A DNA stretch of 64,000 nt from Methanobacterium veterum (GCF_000745485.1 NZ_JQJK01000015.1:1-64000), one strand, 5' to 3'; shown: positions 27,106 to 37,218, counted from the stretch's first letter. The notes: generated by a model not told the origin, from the letters alone. A program made the numbers and translations.

Positions 27106-27174
27106 CTAACGTTCGTTCGTTAGCTTTAAATAGTAGAACATATACAGGTATATTCAGAAGCTAACGAACGTTAG
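27106..27174 (+). promoter_or_regulatory. two inverted-repeat operators flanking the TetR promoter
   Basis: Site 1 (27106-27123) reads CTAACGTTCGTTCGTTAG and site 2 (27161-27174) reads CTAACGAACGTTAG. The complement of site 1 is CTAACGAACGAACGTTAG, so both share the CTAACGAACG and CGTTAG arms. A TATA-like TTTAAATA lies between them at about 27125-27131. The arrangement suggests autorepression of the TetR gene and of the genes behind it. Confidence 0.75.
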
Positions 27175-27193
27175 TTAAATGGGATGGAATTTT

Positions 27194-27835
27194 ATGAAAA
27201 ATCAAGCTACTGACTCAAAAACTGAAAAAAAATCAACTAAAGAAAAAATATTTGATGTATCCCTCGATCTTTTCTCACAAAAAGGATTTGATGGAGTTTC
27301 AGTTCGTGAAATTGCAAGAGAGGTTGGAATAAGGGAAAGTTCAATATACAATCATTATCGGAATAAAGAGGCGATATTAGATGCTATCATTGATTATTTC
27401 ATGTTTGAACTTCAGCAAAGCGGTCCGCCTGAAGAAGAAGGGGATTTATTAATGGATCAGGGTCCTGAAGTGTTTTTTGAAGTAGGGGCCCGGATATTTA
27501 TAGAACAGGTTAATACTCCTAAAATGGAAAAAATCTGGCGTTTAGTTTCTATTGAGATGTATCATAATGAAAAAATAAGGAATTTCTACAAAAAAGAGCT
27601 TTTAGAAGAACCGATAAATTTTTGGGAAGCTATTTTCACTAAAATGATAGAAAAAGGGTTTATAAAGCCATTTAATCCCAGAACACTGGCGTATGAATAT
27701 TTTTCATTTGCGATATACCTCTTCTTTGAGTATTTTGTCTTAAAATATGATGAAGACTTTGATTCATTTATGGATCTAGCTTTGGACAAGATGAATAACC
27801 ATGCAGAATTCCTTTTGAAAGCTATAAAGGTTTAG
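27194..27835 (+). CDS. TetR-family transcriptional regulator
   Basis: 213 residues from the ATG at 27194. The N-terminal helix-turn-helix ([48 protein letters not shown]) is canonical TetR. The C-terminal about 150 residues form the ligand-binding helical domain with many aromatic residues near the end, which suggests a hydrophobic ligand. The ATG at 27179 lies against operator site 2 without a ribosome site, whereas GGGATGG precedes 27194; both starts remain possible. It is followed after 11 bases by the DUF116 gene and probably controls the 27.8-35.9 kb cluster. Confidence 0.88.
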   Translation: MKNQATDSKTEKKSTKEKIFDVSLDLFSQKGFDGVSVREIAREVGIRESSIYNHYRNKEAILDAIIDYFMFELQQSGPPEEEGDLLMDQGPEVFFEVGARIFIEQVNTPKMEKIWRLVSIEMYHNEKIRNFYKKELLEEPINFWEAIFTKMIEKGFIKPFNPRTLAYEYFSFAIYLFFEYFVLKYDEDFDSFMDLALDKMNNHAEFLLKAIKV

Positions 27836-27846
27836 GAGCTATTAAA

Positions 27847-29028
27847 ATGGAAACTATCACGTATTCTCTTAAAGGAAATCAAAAAAATTCTAATAAGTAT
27901 TATAATGAGATTAACTCATTTGCAGATGATGTTTTAAATGGATTTGAAGGTTTTGAAACACAGGTAATATCAGATTTCATGTCCTACATTGAAGAAACTA
28001 ATATGGGTAAAATAAGCAGCTACAATGAATATGTATTTGAATTTTTAATGCTTGGAGTATTCTGGAGAGTGTACAGTGCAAAGGCTGCTAATTTGGATAA
28101 AAATCCACAAAAAATACTGGAAAACTTGGTTAAAGAACGTAATCAAAACGAGCCAGCAAAAGAAACTATAGATATTATACGTGGAATGATAATGAAACCA
28201 TTTCTACTATCTGAAAATAGTGATTCACCTGATTTAACTGTAGTCAACTTTAAAAAGATTTTAGCATATCTTAAGGCAGCAGGAGATTTTAACCAGGAAT
28301 TAAAACGTTTAGAAATTTGGAAAGACTTTTTAAATGCTAAAGATCCTGAAATCGCTTCGCAGTATTTAGCAAATGCTTTTCTATTTGCGGACTGGTTTGA
28401 ATACAAAAGTAAACTTGTTCTTGGCCAGTACACAGCAAATGTAAACAAATTTTTAGCTGAAAAACATCACGAACACCTTTTTCAAGAAGATGTGATTTTT
28501 TGCGGCCGAAGGGAAGTGGAATATCATCTGAACATGGTCGGAGCAGAAATCATGAACCGTTCATTTAGAAAAGAATTTGAAAAAAGACCAAGAAAGGCTA
28601 TAATCTTACCTGGCTGTATGAAATACTCTGCAAGGGCCAAATGTAGAGCACAAGATACTGATCTTGGGTTAAAATGTATGGGATGCTCAAAAAATTGTAA
28701 TGTAAATGAATTAACGAAAATGGGTGATGAACACGACTTTGAAGTTTATATAGTTTCCCATGAATCTTCTGCATTTTCAAAAAGTACAGAAGAAGACAGA
28801 AATGAACTGGGAATTATAGGTGTTGCATGTGTACCTAACTTAATTGCAGGTGGATGGAAAGCAGTATCTCTTGGAATTCCTGCACAGTGCGTTCTTTTAG
28901 ATTATTCTAGCTGTAAAAACCACTGGGACGAAAAAGGTTTCCCAACTTCTATTAATTTAAACCAGTTAATGACGCTACTCCACACTGATAAATTGAATCA
29001 TGTAGAACCACTGTCTTATACAATTTAG
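27847..29028 (+). CDS. DUF116 domain protein
   Basis: 393 residues. The N-terminal 240 residues are helical. The C-terminal part, from RKAIILPGCMKYSARAKCRAQ onward, contains the Cys-rich DUF116 signature (KCMGCSKNCNVNELTKMG, GVACVPNLIAGGWKA, SSCKNHW), which may bind an Fe-S cluster or zinc. DUF116 proteins occur in methanogens near lipoate or acyl-metabolism genes; function is not established. It directly follows the TetR gene (11 bases), so the two form an operon. Confidence 0.78.
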   Translation: METITYSLKGNQKNSNKYYNEINSFADDVLNGFEGFETQVISDFMSYIEETNMGKISSYNEYVFEFLMLGVFWRVYSAKAANLDKNPQKILENLVKERNQNEPAKETIDIIRGMIMKPFLLSENSDSPDLTVVNFKKILAYLKAAGDFNQELKRLEIWKDFLNAKDPEIASQYLANAFLFADWFEYKSKLVLGQYTANVNKFLAEKHHEHLFQEDVIFCGRREVEYHLNMVGAEIMNRSFRKEFEKRPRKAIILPGCMKYSARAKCRAQDTDLGLKCMGCSKNCNVNELTKMGDEHDFEVYIVSHESSAFSKSTEEDRNELGIIGVACVPNLIAGGWKAVSLGIPAQCVLLDYSSCKNHWDEKGFPTSINLNQLMTLLHTDKLNHVEPLSYTI

Positions 29029-29167
29029 AGTTGATGAATTGTTCATTAAGTAATCTTATTTCGTGGAAAATGATTAGTCGTTTATTATTGCAACTATGCT
29101 GCGAGTTTATGTTAACCTATTTATATTTGTTGAACAATTTTAAAAATAACGATATCGGGAATTTATC

Positions 29168-30400
29168 ATGAAGAAAAATCTTAAAGTTCTTTTACTTGGA
29201 TACAACGGTGCCAATAACACGGGATCTGAAGCAAGATTACTTGCTATAATTGAGGATATAAGGGTAATTCTTGGTAATAAAGCCCTTATTACTGTTCCAA
29301 CATTAAATAAAGAAAATTTAGAACGTTACCTTAAAGAGGACAAGTTTTTGAAGGTTGCTCCAATATCTTCGATTTTCTTTTTTGATATAAGGAAATTGGT
29401 TAAAGAACATGATGTTCTCTTGCTGATTGAGGGGAGCTGTTACATGGATACATGGACTTCAGCGCTTTTATGGGCTTTTTTATGGGCTACTAAATGTGCA
29501 AAAGATTTTAAAAAGCCAAGTATTGCATATGCAGTGGATGTAGGTCATTTATCTTCTTTTAACCGGTGGTTAGTTAAACGAGAAGCCAGCAAAACTGATC
29601 TGATTTTAACTAGAACTGAATCCGCAGCCCATGAACTCCAAAAAATAGGGGTTAAAGCTCCTATCAGGACAACGGCTGATTGTGCATTTACATTCAAAAC
29701 TGAAAAAGAAGATGATGAAATTTTAAAGGAAATATGGCCAGAATTAGATTCGGGAGTGGTGGGTCTGGCACCAATTGATTTTTATTTGTGGCCAGTGGTG
29801 ATGCGGCCATGGGGCAAAAAGGAGAACCTGTATAAGTGGCCTTACTATTATTCACGTTCAAAATCGAGAGTTGATGGAAGCGAACAATTAGCTCTTAAAT
29901 GGGCTGAAGAAGCGGACCGTATAATTGAAAAATATGGTAAAAGGGTGGCATTAATTTGTATGGAAGAACTGGATGAACCACTGGCTGTATGTATAAAAAA
30001 CAAAATGAAGAAGCCTGAAATGGTAAAGATATTTTCATCAAGAAAGTACAATGCATCTACAATGACAAATATCCTCAGGAGTCTTGAACTTCTTGTAACT
30101 TCTCGTTATCATGCCGGTGTCTTATCGCTTGAAGCTCAGGTTCCACAGATAGCTATAGGACATGATACTCGTCTTAGAGGATTTTATAAAGAATTGGGGT
30201 TAGAAAATTATTTATTAGATTACATGTCGTCTGAAATCTGGTACAAATTAAAGGAGAAAGTTAATGAACTGCTTGAGAATCCCAAAACACAACAGGGACT
30301 ACTGAAAGATGGGTTCATTCAGCACATTGGCCGTGCTCATAAAAACCCCGAAATTCTTAAGGGTTTTCTCCAGGAGAGAGGGTGGAAAGTGAAAACATGA
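29168..30400 (+). CDS. polysaccharide pyruvyl transferase-family protein
   Basis: 410 residues. The N-terminal GYNGANNTGSEARLLAII matches the family start (G-x-N-x-G-D/S-x-A), SRYHAGVLSLEAQVPQIAIGHDTR is the conserved nucleotide-sugar or pyruvyl-acceptor motif region. Family members add pyruvyl ketals to sugars, but several members have other transferase roles, such as in CsaB-type cell-wall attachment. It overlaps the next gene by four bases (ATGA) and so belongs to the reductase-adenylation cluster. Confidence 0.82.
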   Translation: MKKNLKVLLLGYNGANNTGSEARLLAIIEDIRVILGNKALITVPTLNKENLERYLKEDKFLKVAPISSIFFFDIRKLVKEHDVLLLIEGSCYMDTWTSALLWAFLWATKCAKDFKKPSIAYAVDVGHLSSFNRWLVKREASKTDLILTRTESAAHELQKIGVKAPIRTTADCAFTFKTEKEDDEILKEIWPELDSGVVGLAPIDFYLWPVVMRPWGKKENLYKWPYYYSRSKSRVDGSEQLALKWAEEADRIIEKYGKRVALICMEELDEPLAVCIKNKMKKPEMVKIFSSRKYNASTMTNILRSLELLVTSRYHAGVLSLEAQVPQIAIGHDTRLRGFYKELGLENYLLDYMSSEIWYKLKEKVNELLENPKTQQGLLKDGFIQHIGRAHKNPEILKGFLQERGWKVKT

Positions 30401-33165
30401 ATAAAGTTGTACTTTTAACAGGGGCAAATGGATTTTTAGGTACTCAAGTTGCCCTAAGACTTCTCAGGAGTTATAACTATAAAATTATAGCTTTAATAAG
30501 GGGTAATGATAAACAACATGCTACAAACAGGCTTTCTCGAGCATGGTGGGAATTTCCAGAACTTTTGGATGAATTAGGTAATAGAATTCATGTATTAAAT
30601 GGGGATATTACCCGAACTGAATTAGGAATAGAAAATCAGGAATATAAAAACCTGATTCAAACGGTTACTCATATAATTCACACGGCTGCAGACTGGAAAT
30701 TAAAATCTTCCCTTGAGGAACTCCAGAAAATCAACGTGCATGGAACTGAAAATATGCTCAAATTAGCTCAGTTAGCTCATGAAGACCATGGATTAGAAAG
30801 ATTTTCTCATGTATCTACAGCTTATGTTGCAGGTGGAAAAAAAGGCGTTGTATCTGAGGATTCTTTGACCTCAAAATATGGGTTTTTAAGTGATTATGAA
30901 AAGACCAAGTTTGAAAGTGAGGTCCTTGTGAGAAAATCTGGATTTGAGGTATCTATCTTTCGTCCAAGTATGATTGTAGGTGATTCTTCTACAGGATACA
31001 TTAAAACATTTAATACTGTATATGTGCCTCTCAGGCTTTATTTAAGCGGAAAATTAAAAATAATTCCTGTTTCCAGATCAATGAAAATAAATTTAGTGCC
31101 TGTAGATTACGTTGCAGATTCAATTGTAAAGCTTACTTTTGATCGGGAGGCTGTAAATAAGACTTTTCACTTAACTGCACCTGTTGAATCACTCCCTACC
31201 CTTGAAGAACTTATTGAATTTGTAAGGAAATGGAGTGATGAGAATATGGATATTAAGATTAGTACTCCAATTTACATGCCATTAAATACCTCATTACTCC
31301 AAAAAATCTCATCTAACGCCTATTTATTTGGAAAAGGAACAGGTAAATTACTTGAAACAGTGAATACTCTTTCTCCTTATTTTAATGAAAATAGAGAATA
31401 CTTGAGAGATAATGCCGGGGAAATAATGGGGCCATATAGATATAAATGGCAGAATTTCCTACCTAAACTCCTTGAATTCGCTGTTTATCATGGTTTCTTA
31501 CATAGATCTGATCGTACAGTTCATGAACAGGTTTTATTCAGACTTCAAAGGAACAGCAGGCCTGTTAAATATTATGACATCGTTAAAGGTGAAATTAAAG
31601 AATCCAGTGCAACTGACATTTATCAAAACATAATATCTGCTTCAAAAGCCCTTCAGAGCATGGGAGTTAACAAGGGAGATAAAGTAGCAGTGGCTGGTTA
31701 TAACAGTACAAAGTATCTCATATTAGATATTGCAATTGGTATTATAGGCGCAGTAAGCGTACCTATTTATTATACGAGCCCTTTAAATGAAATTAAGGAA
31801 ATACTGGACGACAGCAGTGCGAAAATTCTTTTTGCAGGTACTCCTCAAATTTTAGATGATTTAAAGGAATTTGATGCTCATATTTCAGTCATCGCACTAT
31901 GCAGGCAAAGTATAAATAATAGCTCACAGATTGTTTCATGGGAAGAATTCCTAAAAAAAGGCGAAACAATAAATAAAATGATAGATGTTCCTTTAAACTT
32001 TGATGATACTGCCACTATACGTTATACTTCTGGAACAACTGGAAAACCTAGGGGAGTTATGTTCACTCACGGGAACCTCCGTTGGATGGCAGAATTCATA
32101 GCTTCTATGCCCCTTTGGAAGAATAGAACCGGTGAAATATCTTACCTTTCGTTTCTTCCGATGAACCATGTGGTGGAGGGAATTATGGGAACTTATGCTC
32201 CTTATTATGCTCCTGCATCTTTAAACCTCTATTTTCTGGAAAATTTTCATGATCTTGAAGAATCTCTTCAGAAAGTGAGGCCCAATGTATTCTTTTCAGT
32301 GCCACGTTTCTATGAAAAGGTATGGTGCAATGTATTGGAATCCAAAATAGGGCAGATTTACCTTAATTCTTCTGGAATCTTGAAGACAGTTCTGGGAAAA
32401 TTAATCCGGAGGGAAATTCTTAAAAGGGCAGGCCTGGATCGGTGTGCTCAATTAATCGTTGGTTCTGCACCTGTAAGTGATGAACTACTCAAATACTATC
32501 ATGAACTGGGTATTGAAGTTCATAATGCCTATGGATTAACCGAAGCGCCGCTTATAACCATTAACAGAGTTGGAAAAAATAGAATAGGGACAGTAGGTAA
32601 ACCTCTCCCTGATACATATATTAAAATAGATGGGGACGGTGAAATACTGATAAATGGACCACAGGTAATGTCGGGCTATTTTAAAGATGATTCGGATTCT
32701 TTAGAGGATGGATGGCTCCATACTGGTGATCTGGGCTATGAAACCCCTGAAGACAGTCTTGTAATTACAGGCCGTAGAAAGGAAGTCCTGGTTAATTCTT
32801 ATGGGAAAACAATAAGCCCCCTCAAAATCGAAGTGATGCTTAAAAATATCTCTGGGATCGAAGAAGCCATGGTAATTGGTGATGGAAAGCCTTACTGCAG
32901 TGCTTTTTTATGGGCAGAGTCAAATCTTGAAGGAATCGATGAAGCTATCAGTGAAATAAATACTCAACTTTCTCGTCCAGAAGAAATTAAAAAATGGGTT
33001 GTTTTAAATAATGATCTTTCAATAGGCACTGATTTAACTGCAAACCTCAAACTTAAAAGAAAATCTATTTCAAAGCGTTATGAAGACATTATTAATTTTA
33101 TTTATGGATCTGGAACTAAACCTGACAGTATATTACATTTTGGCAGTATTGGGGTGGATTTATGA
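30397..33165 (+). CDS. thioester-reductase-like SDR fused to AMP-forming acyl-CoA/acid ligase
   Basis: 922 residues. Residues 1-350 form an extended SDR of the thioester-reductase/fatty acyl-CoA reductase type: VVLLTGANGFLGTQV (NADPH loop), STAYVAG and YEKTKFESE (YxxxK). Residues 380-915 form an ANL adenylating enzyme: TIRYTSGTTGKPRGVMFTHG (about 538-557), NAYGLTEAP, GWLHTGDLG and GRRKEVLVNSYGK. No carrier domain or Ser attachment site is seen between or after them, so it differs from carboxylic acid reductases (A-T-R order). It may activate a fatty or other acid and reduce it, with CoA or a separate carrier. The ATG at 30397 overlaps the upstream stop (ATGA). Confidence 0.85.
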   Translation: MNKVVLLTGANGFLGTQVALRLLRSYNYKIIALIRGNDKQHATNRLSRAWWEFPELLDELGNRIHVLNGDITRTELGIENQEYKNLIQTVTHIIHTAADWKLKSSLEELQKINVHGTENMLKLAQLAHEDHGLERFSHVSTAYVAGGKKGVVSEDSLTSKYGFLSDYEKTKFESEVLVRKSGFEVSIFRPSMIVGDSSTGYIKTFNTVYVPLRLYLSGKLKIIPVSRSMKINLVPVDYVADSIVKLTFDREAVNKTFHLTAPVESLPTLEELIEFVRKWSDENMDIKISTPIYMPLNTSLLQKISSNAYLFGKGTGKLLETVNTLSPYFNENREYLRDNAGEIMGPYRYKWQNFLPKLLEFAVYHGFLHRSDRTVHEQVLFRLQRNSRPVKYYDIVKGEIKESSATDIYQNIISASKALQSMGVNKGDKVAVAGYNSTKYLILDIAIGIIGAVSVPIYYTSPLNEIKEILDDSSAKILFAGTPQILDDLKEFDAHISVIALCRQSINNSSQIVSWEEFLKKGETINKMIDVPLNFDDTATIRYTSGTTGKPRGVMFTHGNLRWMAEFIASMPLWKNRTGEISYLSFLPMNHVVEGIMGTYAPYYAPASLNLYFLENFHDLEESLQKVRPNVFFSVPRFYEKVWCNVLESKIGQIYLNSSGILKTVLGKLIRREILKRAGLDRCAQLIVGSAPVSDELLKYYHELGIEVHNAYGLTEAPLITINRVGKNRIGTVGKPLPDTYIKIDGDGEILINGPQVMSGYFKDDSDSLEDGWLHTGDLGYETPEDSLVITGRRKEVLVNSYGKTISPLKIEVMLKNISGIEEAMVIGDGKPYCSAFLWAESNLEGIDEAISEINTQLSRPEEIKKWVVLNNDLSIGTDLTANLKLKRKSISKRYEDIINFIYGSGTKPDSILHFGSIGVDL

Positions 33166-33767
33166 GCTTCCGGCTAAAACTTGCCTCAATTTGGCTTCCA
33201 GATTTCATTTTAAGGAGAGAACTGGACAATGTATCTCGAAAAACGATAAATGGGCTTGATGATCTTTTAAAAGAGTATGCACCTTCAAAAATGGAAACAT
33301 TTATTAAAAATCATGAAATTTCAAAGGGAAAACTTGGGCAGAGAAGATCTTCAATGGCTATGGCACATAATAAACGTGTTAAAATATTAATTCAAGAGTT
33401 AGGATGTGAAAAAGCCGTTAAAATTGGAAGAAAATCCATGTTTGAAGTTGGTTTTAAATTAGGGCAGGAAGCCCGCCGAAAACTTGGAGTAGGAGATAAT
33501 TTCAATGATCTTGAACTTGCAGCGGGAATACTTTACAAAATACTTGGAATAGAGTTTAAAATAGAAAATAAAGAAGGAAACATGTTTATGATTGTAAATA
33601 GGTGTTCTTTATCTAAATATTATTCTCCAGAGTCCTGCATGATTTTAAGTGCTGCAGATGAAGGGGTAGTGTACGGTTTAAATAAAAATATGGGCATGCG
33701 ATTTAAAGAAAGAATTACTGAAGGAGCACCTGAGTGTATAGCTTGTATAAATGAGGTAAAAATATGA
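33162..33767 (+). CDS. hypothetical protein resembling ATC-hydrolase/4-vinyl-reductase type domains
   Basis: 201 residues, soluble. The C-terminal part ([22 protein letters not shown] and the Cys-containing [15 protein letters not shown]) resembles the L-2-amino-thiazoline-4-carboxylic acid hydrolase-like family, where a terminal G-x-x-x-C motif is conserved; the similarity is weak and from memory. The ATG overlaps the upstream stop by four bases (ATGA), and the stop overlaps the next gene, so it is translated with the fusion enzyme and the flavoprotein. Function unknown. Confidence 0.6.
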   Translation: MSFRLKLASIWLPDFILRRELDNVSRKTINGLDDLLKEYAPSKMETFIKNHEISKGKLGQRRSSMAMAHNKRVKILIQELGCEKAVKIGRKSMFEVGFKLGQEARRKLGVGDNFNDLELAAGILYKILGIEFKIENKEGNMFMIVNRCSLSKYYSPESCMILSAADEGVVYGLNKNMGMRFKERITEGAPECIACINEVKI

Positions 33768-35053
33768 GGGCAATAGTGGTAGGAACTGGAGCTGGAGGGG
33801 CGACAGCGGCACGTGAATTAGTGAATGCTGGATTTGAAGTAATAATTCTGGAAGCAGGAAAAGAATTTAAACCTTTCAGACGGCTTTTACAGGTAGCAGG
33901 TCCTCTTAGGAGAACCGGCCTTTTAGGAAATGAAAAAACAATCACGAGAATGTTTCCACCTATGGACACTATGCGTTCATCGGATGATCTTGTACTTGTT
34001 AGGGGTATGACCACTGGTGGCTCTACTGTACTTTCATGCGGTAACATAGTGCGTGCAGACCATGGTTTAAAGGAAATAGGCTTAGATCTTAGTCCTGAAT
34101 TTGAAAAAATTGAAAAAGATATTGGCGTAACTGAATTTCCCCGGAAAAGGTGGCAGCCTGTAACAGAAAAGATGTTTGAAGCCGCTCAAAAACTTGGATT
34201 AGAACCAAAGGCCACTCCTAAAGCTGTTGATTCAATTAAATGTGTATCCTGCGGATTATGCGAACTTGGATGTACTACTGGCGCTCGGTGGGACTCTCGA
34301 AGGTTTTTAAATGATGCAGTTGATGCAGGCGCTAAGTTATATACTTCTTCGCCCGTTAAAAAAGTTATAATAGAAAAAGGCCAGGCTAAGGGAGTTATTG
34401 TAGGATCGAAGGCTATTAAATCAGATATTGTAGTTTTAGCTGCAGGTGGAATTGGAACAGCACAGATATTAAAAGCATCAAGCCTGCCGGCTAAAGATAA
34501 TTTATGGGTTGATATCGTCCTTACATTGGGAGGAGTTCTTAAAGGGGGAAATCAGATTAAAGAACCACCTATGGTGTGGTATACAAAGCATGAAGATTAT
34601 ATTCTCTCTCCTTATTTAGATATCCTTTCCCACTGGTTCCATAAACCATGGAGAAATGTATCTATAGAAGATAGAGTCGGCGTAATGGTAAAACTTGCAG
34701 ATATAGAAGAGGGGGCAGTTTTTGCAGATGGAAAAGTGCATAAAACCATAAAAAAAGAGGATTATGCCCGTCTTGATGATGCGATTGGAGAAGCTAAAAA
34801 AATTATGGAATATGCTGGTGTTTCGGGCCCCTATGTTAATGGTGTGCATAATGGAGGACATCTGGGCGGCACTGCACCGCTTACTAAAGATGATGTTGAT
34901 TTAATGAAGCCTTCATGGCTGTCAGAAGGTTTATGGGCAGCTGATTTATCACTGGCACCTCGTTCGCAGGGTTTACCTACAATATTACTTGCTTCAGCTA
35001 TGGCATGTAGGGTGGCAGGAAAGATATCTGAAAAATATGGGATTAATAAATGA
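33764..35053 (+). CDS. GMC-type FAD-dependent oxidoreductase with ferredoxin-like Cys cluster
   Basis: 429 residues. The N-terminal [22 protein letters not shown] is the FAD-binding Rossmann motif. At about residues 163-173, [11 protein letters not shown] gives a CxxCxxCxxxC Fe-S-like motif followed by [20 protein letters not shown], characteristic of GMC-like oxidases that dehydrogenate alcohols, lipids or steroids. The C-terminal [26 protein letters not shown] is the GMC_oxred_C signature. The ATG overlaps the previous stop. It probably oxidises or reduces the alcohol/aldehyde/lipid product of this cluster, but the substrate is unknown. Confidence 0.8.
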   Translation: MRAIVVGTGAGGATAARELVNAGFEVIILEAGKEFKPFRRLLQVAGPLRRTGLLGNEKTITRMFPPMDTMRSSDDLVLVRGMTTGGSTVLSCGNIVRADHGLKEIGLDLSPEFEKIEKDIGVTEFPRKRWQPVTEKMFEAAQKLGLEPKATPKAVDSIKCVSCGLCELGCTTGARWDSRRFLNDAVDAGAKLYTSSPVKKVIIEKGQAKGVIVGSKAIKSDIVVLAAGGIGTAQILKASSLPAKDNLWVDIVLTLGGVLKGGNQIKEPPMVWYTKHEDYILSPYLDILSHWFHKPWRNVSIEDRVGVMVKLADIEEGAVFADGKVHKTIKKEDYARLDDAIGEAKKIMEYAGVSGPYVNGVHNGGHLGGTAPLTKDDVDLMKPSWLSEGLWAADLSLAPRSQGLPTILLASAMACRVAGKISEKYGINK

Positions 35054-35098
35054 AATAACGATGTAACAATAATTATAAAAAAAATGGAAGGCGGTTAA

Positions 35099-35860
35099 AT
35101 GAGGATACTTGCAATAATGGGGAGCCCTAAGAAGAATGGGAACACTTATAAAGTTACTAGGGAAGTCGAAGAAAGAATGAAACAAATGGGCAACATTGAG
35201 TTTGAGTATTTATTTTTAAAAGACGCAGATTTGAAGATGTGTAATGGATGTTTTAACTGCGTTAAAAGAGGTGAAGAATTATGCCCTATAAAAGATAGTC
35301 GGGCGGAAATTGAAAATAAAATGTTTGAGGCGGATGGTGTAATACTCGCGTCCCCTGTATACTGTGAAAATGTAAGCGGGTTTATGAAGAATTTTATAGA
35401 TAGATTTGCATTTGTTTTCCACAGGCCCCGCTTTTTTGATCAAAAACTTATGGTTTTAGCCACCAGTGCAGGGGGAGGGTTAAAGGAGACCATTGACTAC
35501 CTTAAAAAGCTTCAAATCTGGGGATTTGGAACTCCAGTTGAACTTAGTGTGATAACCCCGCCGTGGCCTCAGTCTGATGCTCTCCAGAAAAAGAATGAGA
35601 AAAACATAAGTAAAGCAGCTGAGGAATTTTACCAGAAACTTCAGGAAGGAAGGCAGCCGCCAAATTTCATGCAGTACATGCACTTTAGATTCTTGAAGGA
35701 AACTTCTAAACTGGGATATCTTCCAGCAGATCTTGAATTTTATAAAGATAAGGGCGAATTTTTTTATGATATTAATGTAAGTCCTTTAAAAAAGATATTT
35801 GCACCATTAATCATGAAATTTGCATTTTTCATGATGAGGGACATGGAGCCAAAGAGTTAG
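35099..35860 (+). CDS. iron-sulfur flavoprotein, NADPH-dependent FMN reductase-like
   Basis: 253 residues. MRILAIMGSPKKNGNTYKV is the FMN phosphate loop; CNGCFNCVKRGEELCPIKD has CxxCxxC...C for a [4Fe-4S] cluster of the archaeal Isf type; SPVYCENVSGFMKNFIDRF is the flavin-binding loop. The last 90 residues extend beyond usual Isf length and include a hydrophobic C-terminal helix (IFAPLIMKFAFFMMRD). GGAAGGCGG lies upstream of the ATG. It is the last clear member of the TetR-controlled cluster. Confidence 0.85.
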   Translation: MRILAIMGSPKKNGNTYKVTREVEERMKQMGNIEFEYLFLKDADLKMCNGCFNCVKRGEELCPIKDSRAEIENKMFEADGVILASPVYCENVSGFMKNFIDRFAFVFHRPRFFDQKLMVLATSAGGGLKETIDYLKKLQIWGFGTPVELSVITPPWPQSDALQKKNEKNISKAAEEFYQKLQEGRQPPNFMQYMHFRFLKETSKLGYLPADLEFYKDKGEFFYDINVSPLKKIFAPLIMKFAFFMMRDMEPKS

Positions 35861-35931
35861 AAAATTAAATTTAAATTCTTTTTTTTTATTGTCAGCAAAT
35901 TATTTGATTAATAATAATTATATTATATGTT

Positions 35932-36381
35932 ATGAAGGAGATCTATACGGAAATCGAAATAAACGCTTCTGCAAGTGTTGTTTGGAGTATTCTCACAGAC
36001 TTCGATGATTTTTCGAGATGGAACCCATTTATCCGGAAAATATCTGGAAAACTGCAGGAAGGGGCGCAAATTGAAGTTTTTATAATCCCTCCTAATTCAA
36101 ATGGGATGAAATTTAGTCCTAAAATATTAACTTATAATCCAGAAAGAGAATTAAGGTGGTTGGGGAATTTTTGGATTCCAAAACTGTTCGACGGTGAGCA
36201 TAGTTTAGTTATTGATGAAATAAGTGGAAATAAAGTGTTATTTATACAAAAAGAAAGATTCAGCGGCTTGTTTGTTCCATTTTTCTCTGGAACACTAAAA
36301 GATACAGAATCTGGTTTTGAAATGATGAACCAAGCTTTAAAAGAGGAAGCGGAGAATAGATATAATAATCAAGTTAATTAA
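35932..36381 (+). CDS. SRPBCC-family (START-like) lipid-binding domain protein
   Basis: 149 residues. The fold signature EIEINASASVVWSILTDFDDFSRWNPFIRKISG identifies the SRPBCC/polyketide-cyclase family, which have a deep hydrophobic pocket for lipids, polyketides or other ligands. It lies 71 bases after the Fe-S flavoprotein, with AAGGAG at the ATG region (TATGAAGGAG). A lipid-carrying role next to the acyl-activating cluster is plausible but only inference. No signal peptide. Confidence 0.8.
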   Translation: MKEIYTEIEINASASVVWSILTDFDDFSRWNPFIRKISGKLQEGAQIEVFIIPPNSNGMKFSPKILTYNPERELRWLGNFWIPKLFDGEHSLVIDEISGNKVLFIQKERFSGLFVPFFSGTLKDTESGFEMMNQALKEEAENRYNNQVN

Positions 36382-36529
36382 TGCTTATAATTTTAAATTT
36401 ATATTTAAAATAAGTAAATTCTTTAATTGCAGATATGTTATCGGTTTGTTTATTCTGTTAGTAATTTTTAAATAATTCAATTAACTATATAATTTTAAAA
36501 TTTAATATTGATATTAAAGGGGTTTTTAT

Positions 36530-36685
36530 ATGTCTGTAAATCCAAACGAAGCGTATCTTGAAGCTATAACCATGACACTTGCATATTTAGAGAAAAAAGA
36601 AGATTGTGATGAGAAATTAGTGGAAGAACTTAAAAAGGAAAGGGAAAGGATTTTAGTAGAGCTAAATGTTCATCCTATTAGTTGA
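36530..36685 (+). CDS. small helical hypothetical protein, 51 residues
   Basis: A short frame ([20 protein letters not shown]...) with a strongly helical, charged second half ([18 protein letters not shown]), no cysteine pair except a single Cys near residue 29. AAGGGG lies about 6-7 bases upstream of the ATG, with a TATA-like element further up (AACTATATAA). The size, composition and promoter support a real small gene. Function unknown. Confidence 0.55.
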   Translation: MSVNPNEAYLEAITMTLAYLEKKEDCDEKLVEELKKERERILVELNVHPIS

Positions 36686-36793
36686 TGGTAGAACGCTCTG
36701 CTGCAAATCCTCATATTTTGATTTTCTTTGTTTAAGATCAGATCCTTTTGAAATAATCTTATTTAAGTAAGTATATTCTTTAAATTTTTAGGT

Positions 36794-37090
36794 CTATTCA
36801 CAAAAATCCGACATTTCTTTTATATCGTAAAATATATTGCAGAAAAATTTACAGGATGATTTTAACTCTTTTTTACCTTCTGGAGTTAAAGAATAATTTT
36901 TATTTTCGTCAATTTCAATCAGGCCTTTTTTTTTCAATTCCTTAAGTGCGGGATATATAGTGCCGGGACTTGGTTTTGTACCTCTCCGTTTTTCCAATTC
37001 TCTGCCAATTTCAGCCCCGTTCATGCTATTTTTACCTATAATCCATAGTATGAGGTATGTTAAATAGCCTTTCATTTCACAACATTTCAT
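36794..37090 (-). CDS. PadR-family transcriptional regulator
   Basis: 98 residues from the ATG at 37090. The winged helix-turn-helix core is clear: MKGYLTYLILWIIGKNSMNGAEIGRELEKRRGTKPSPGTIYPALKELKKKGLI, followed by SLTPEGKKELKSS. The C-terminal dimerisation helix is short (small PadR type). A longer frame from a TTG at 37111 exists without a better ribosome site. It is divergent from the AhpD-like gene with an inverted repeat between them, so it probably controls that gene and the similar promoter at 38.15 kb. Confidence 0.85.
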   Translation of the reverse strand: MKCCEMKGYLTYLILWIIGKNSMNGAEIGRELEKRRGTKPSPGTIYPALKELKKKGLIEIDENKNYSLTPEGKKELKSSCKFFCNIFYDIKEMSDFCE

Positions 37091-37130
37091 GCTGGTATAT
37101 TTGGTGTTCAATTAAATAATTTTTTCTATC

Positions 37131-37168
37131 TATCGTATATCCGATATTGGGAAACCGATAATTATAAG
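37131..37168 (+). promoter_or_regulatory. operator and promoter between the PadR and AhpD-like genes
   Basis: An inverted repeat TATCGTATATCCGATA occupies 37131-37146, followed by AACCGATAATTATAAG-like sequence (from about 37153), where ATTATAAG is the TATA box of the rightward gene. Nearly the same block occurs at 38146-38170, so one regulator, presumably the PadR protein, should recognise both. Confidence 0.7.
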
Positions 37169-37218
37169 TGGTAGCACGGGTATTATTAATAACATTAGAA
37201 AATTTGGAGCATAATACG

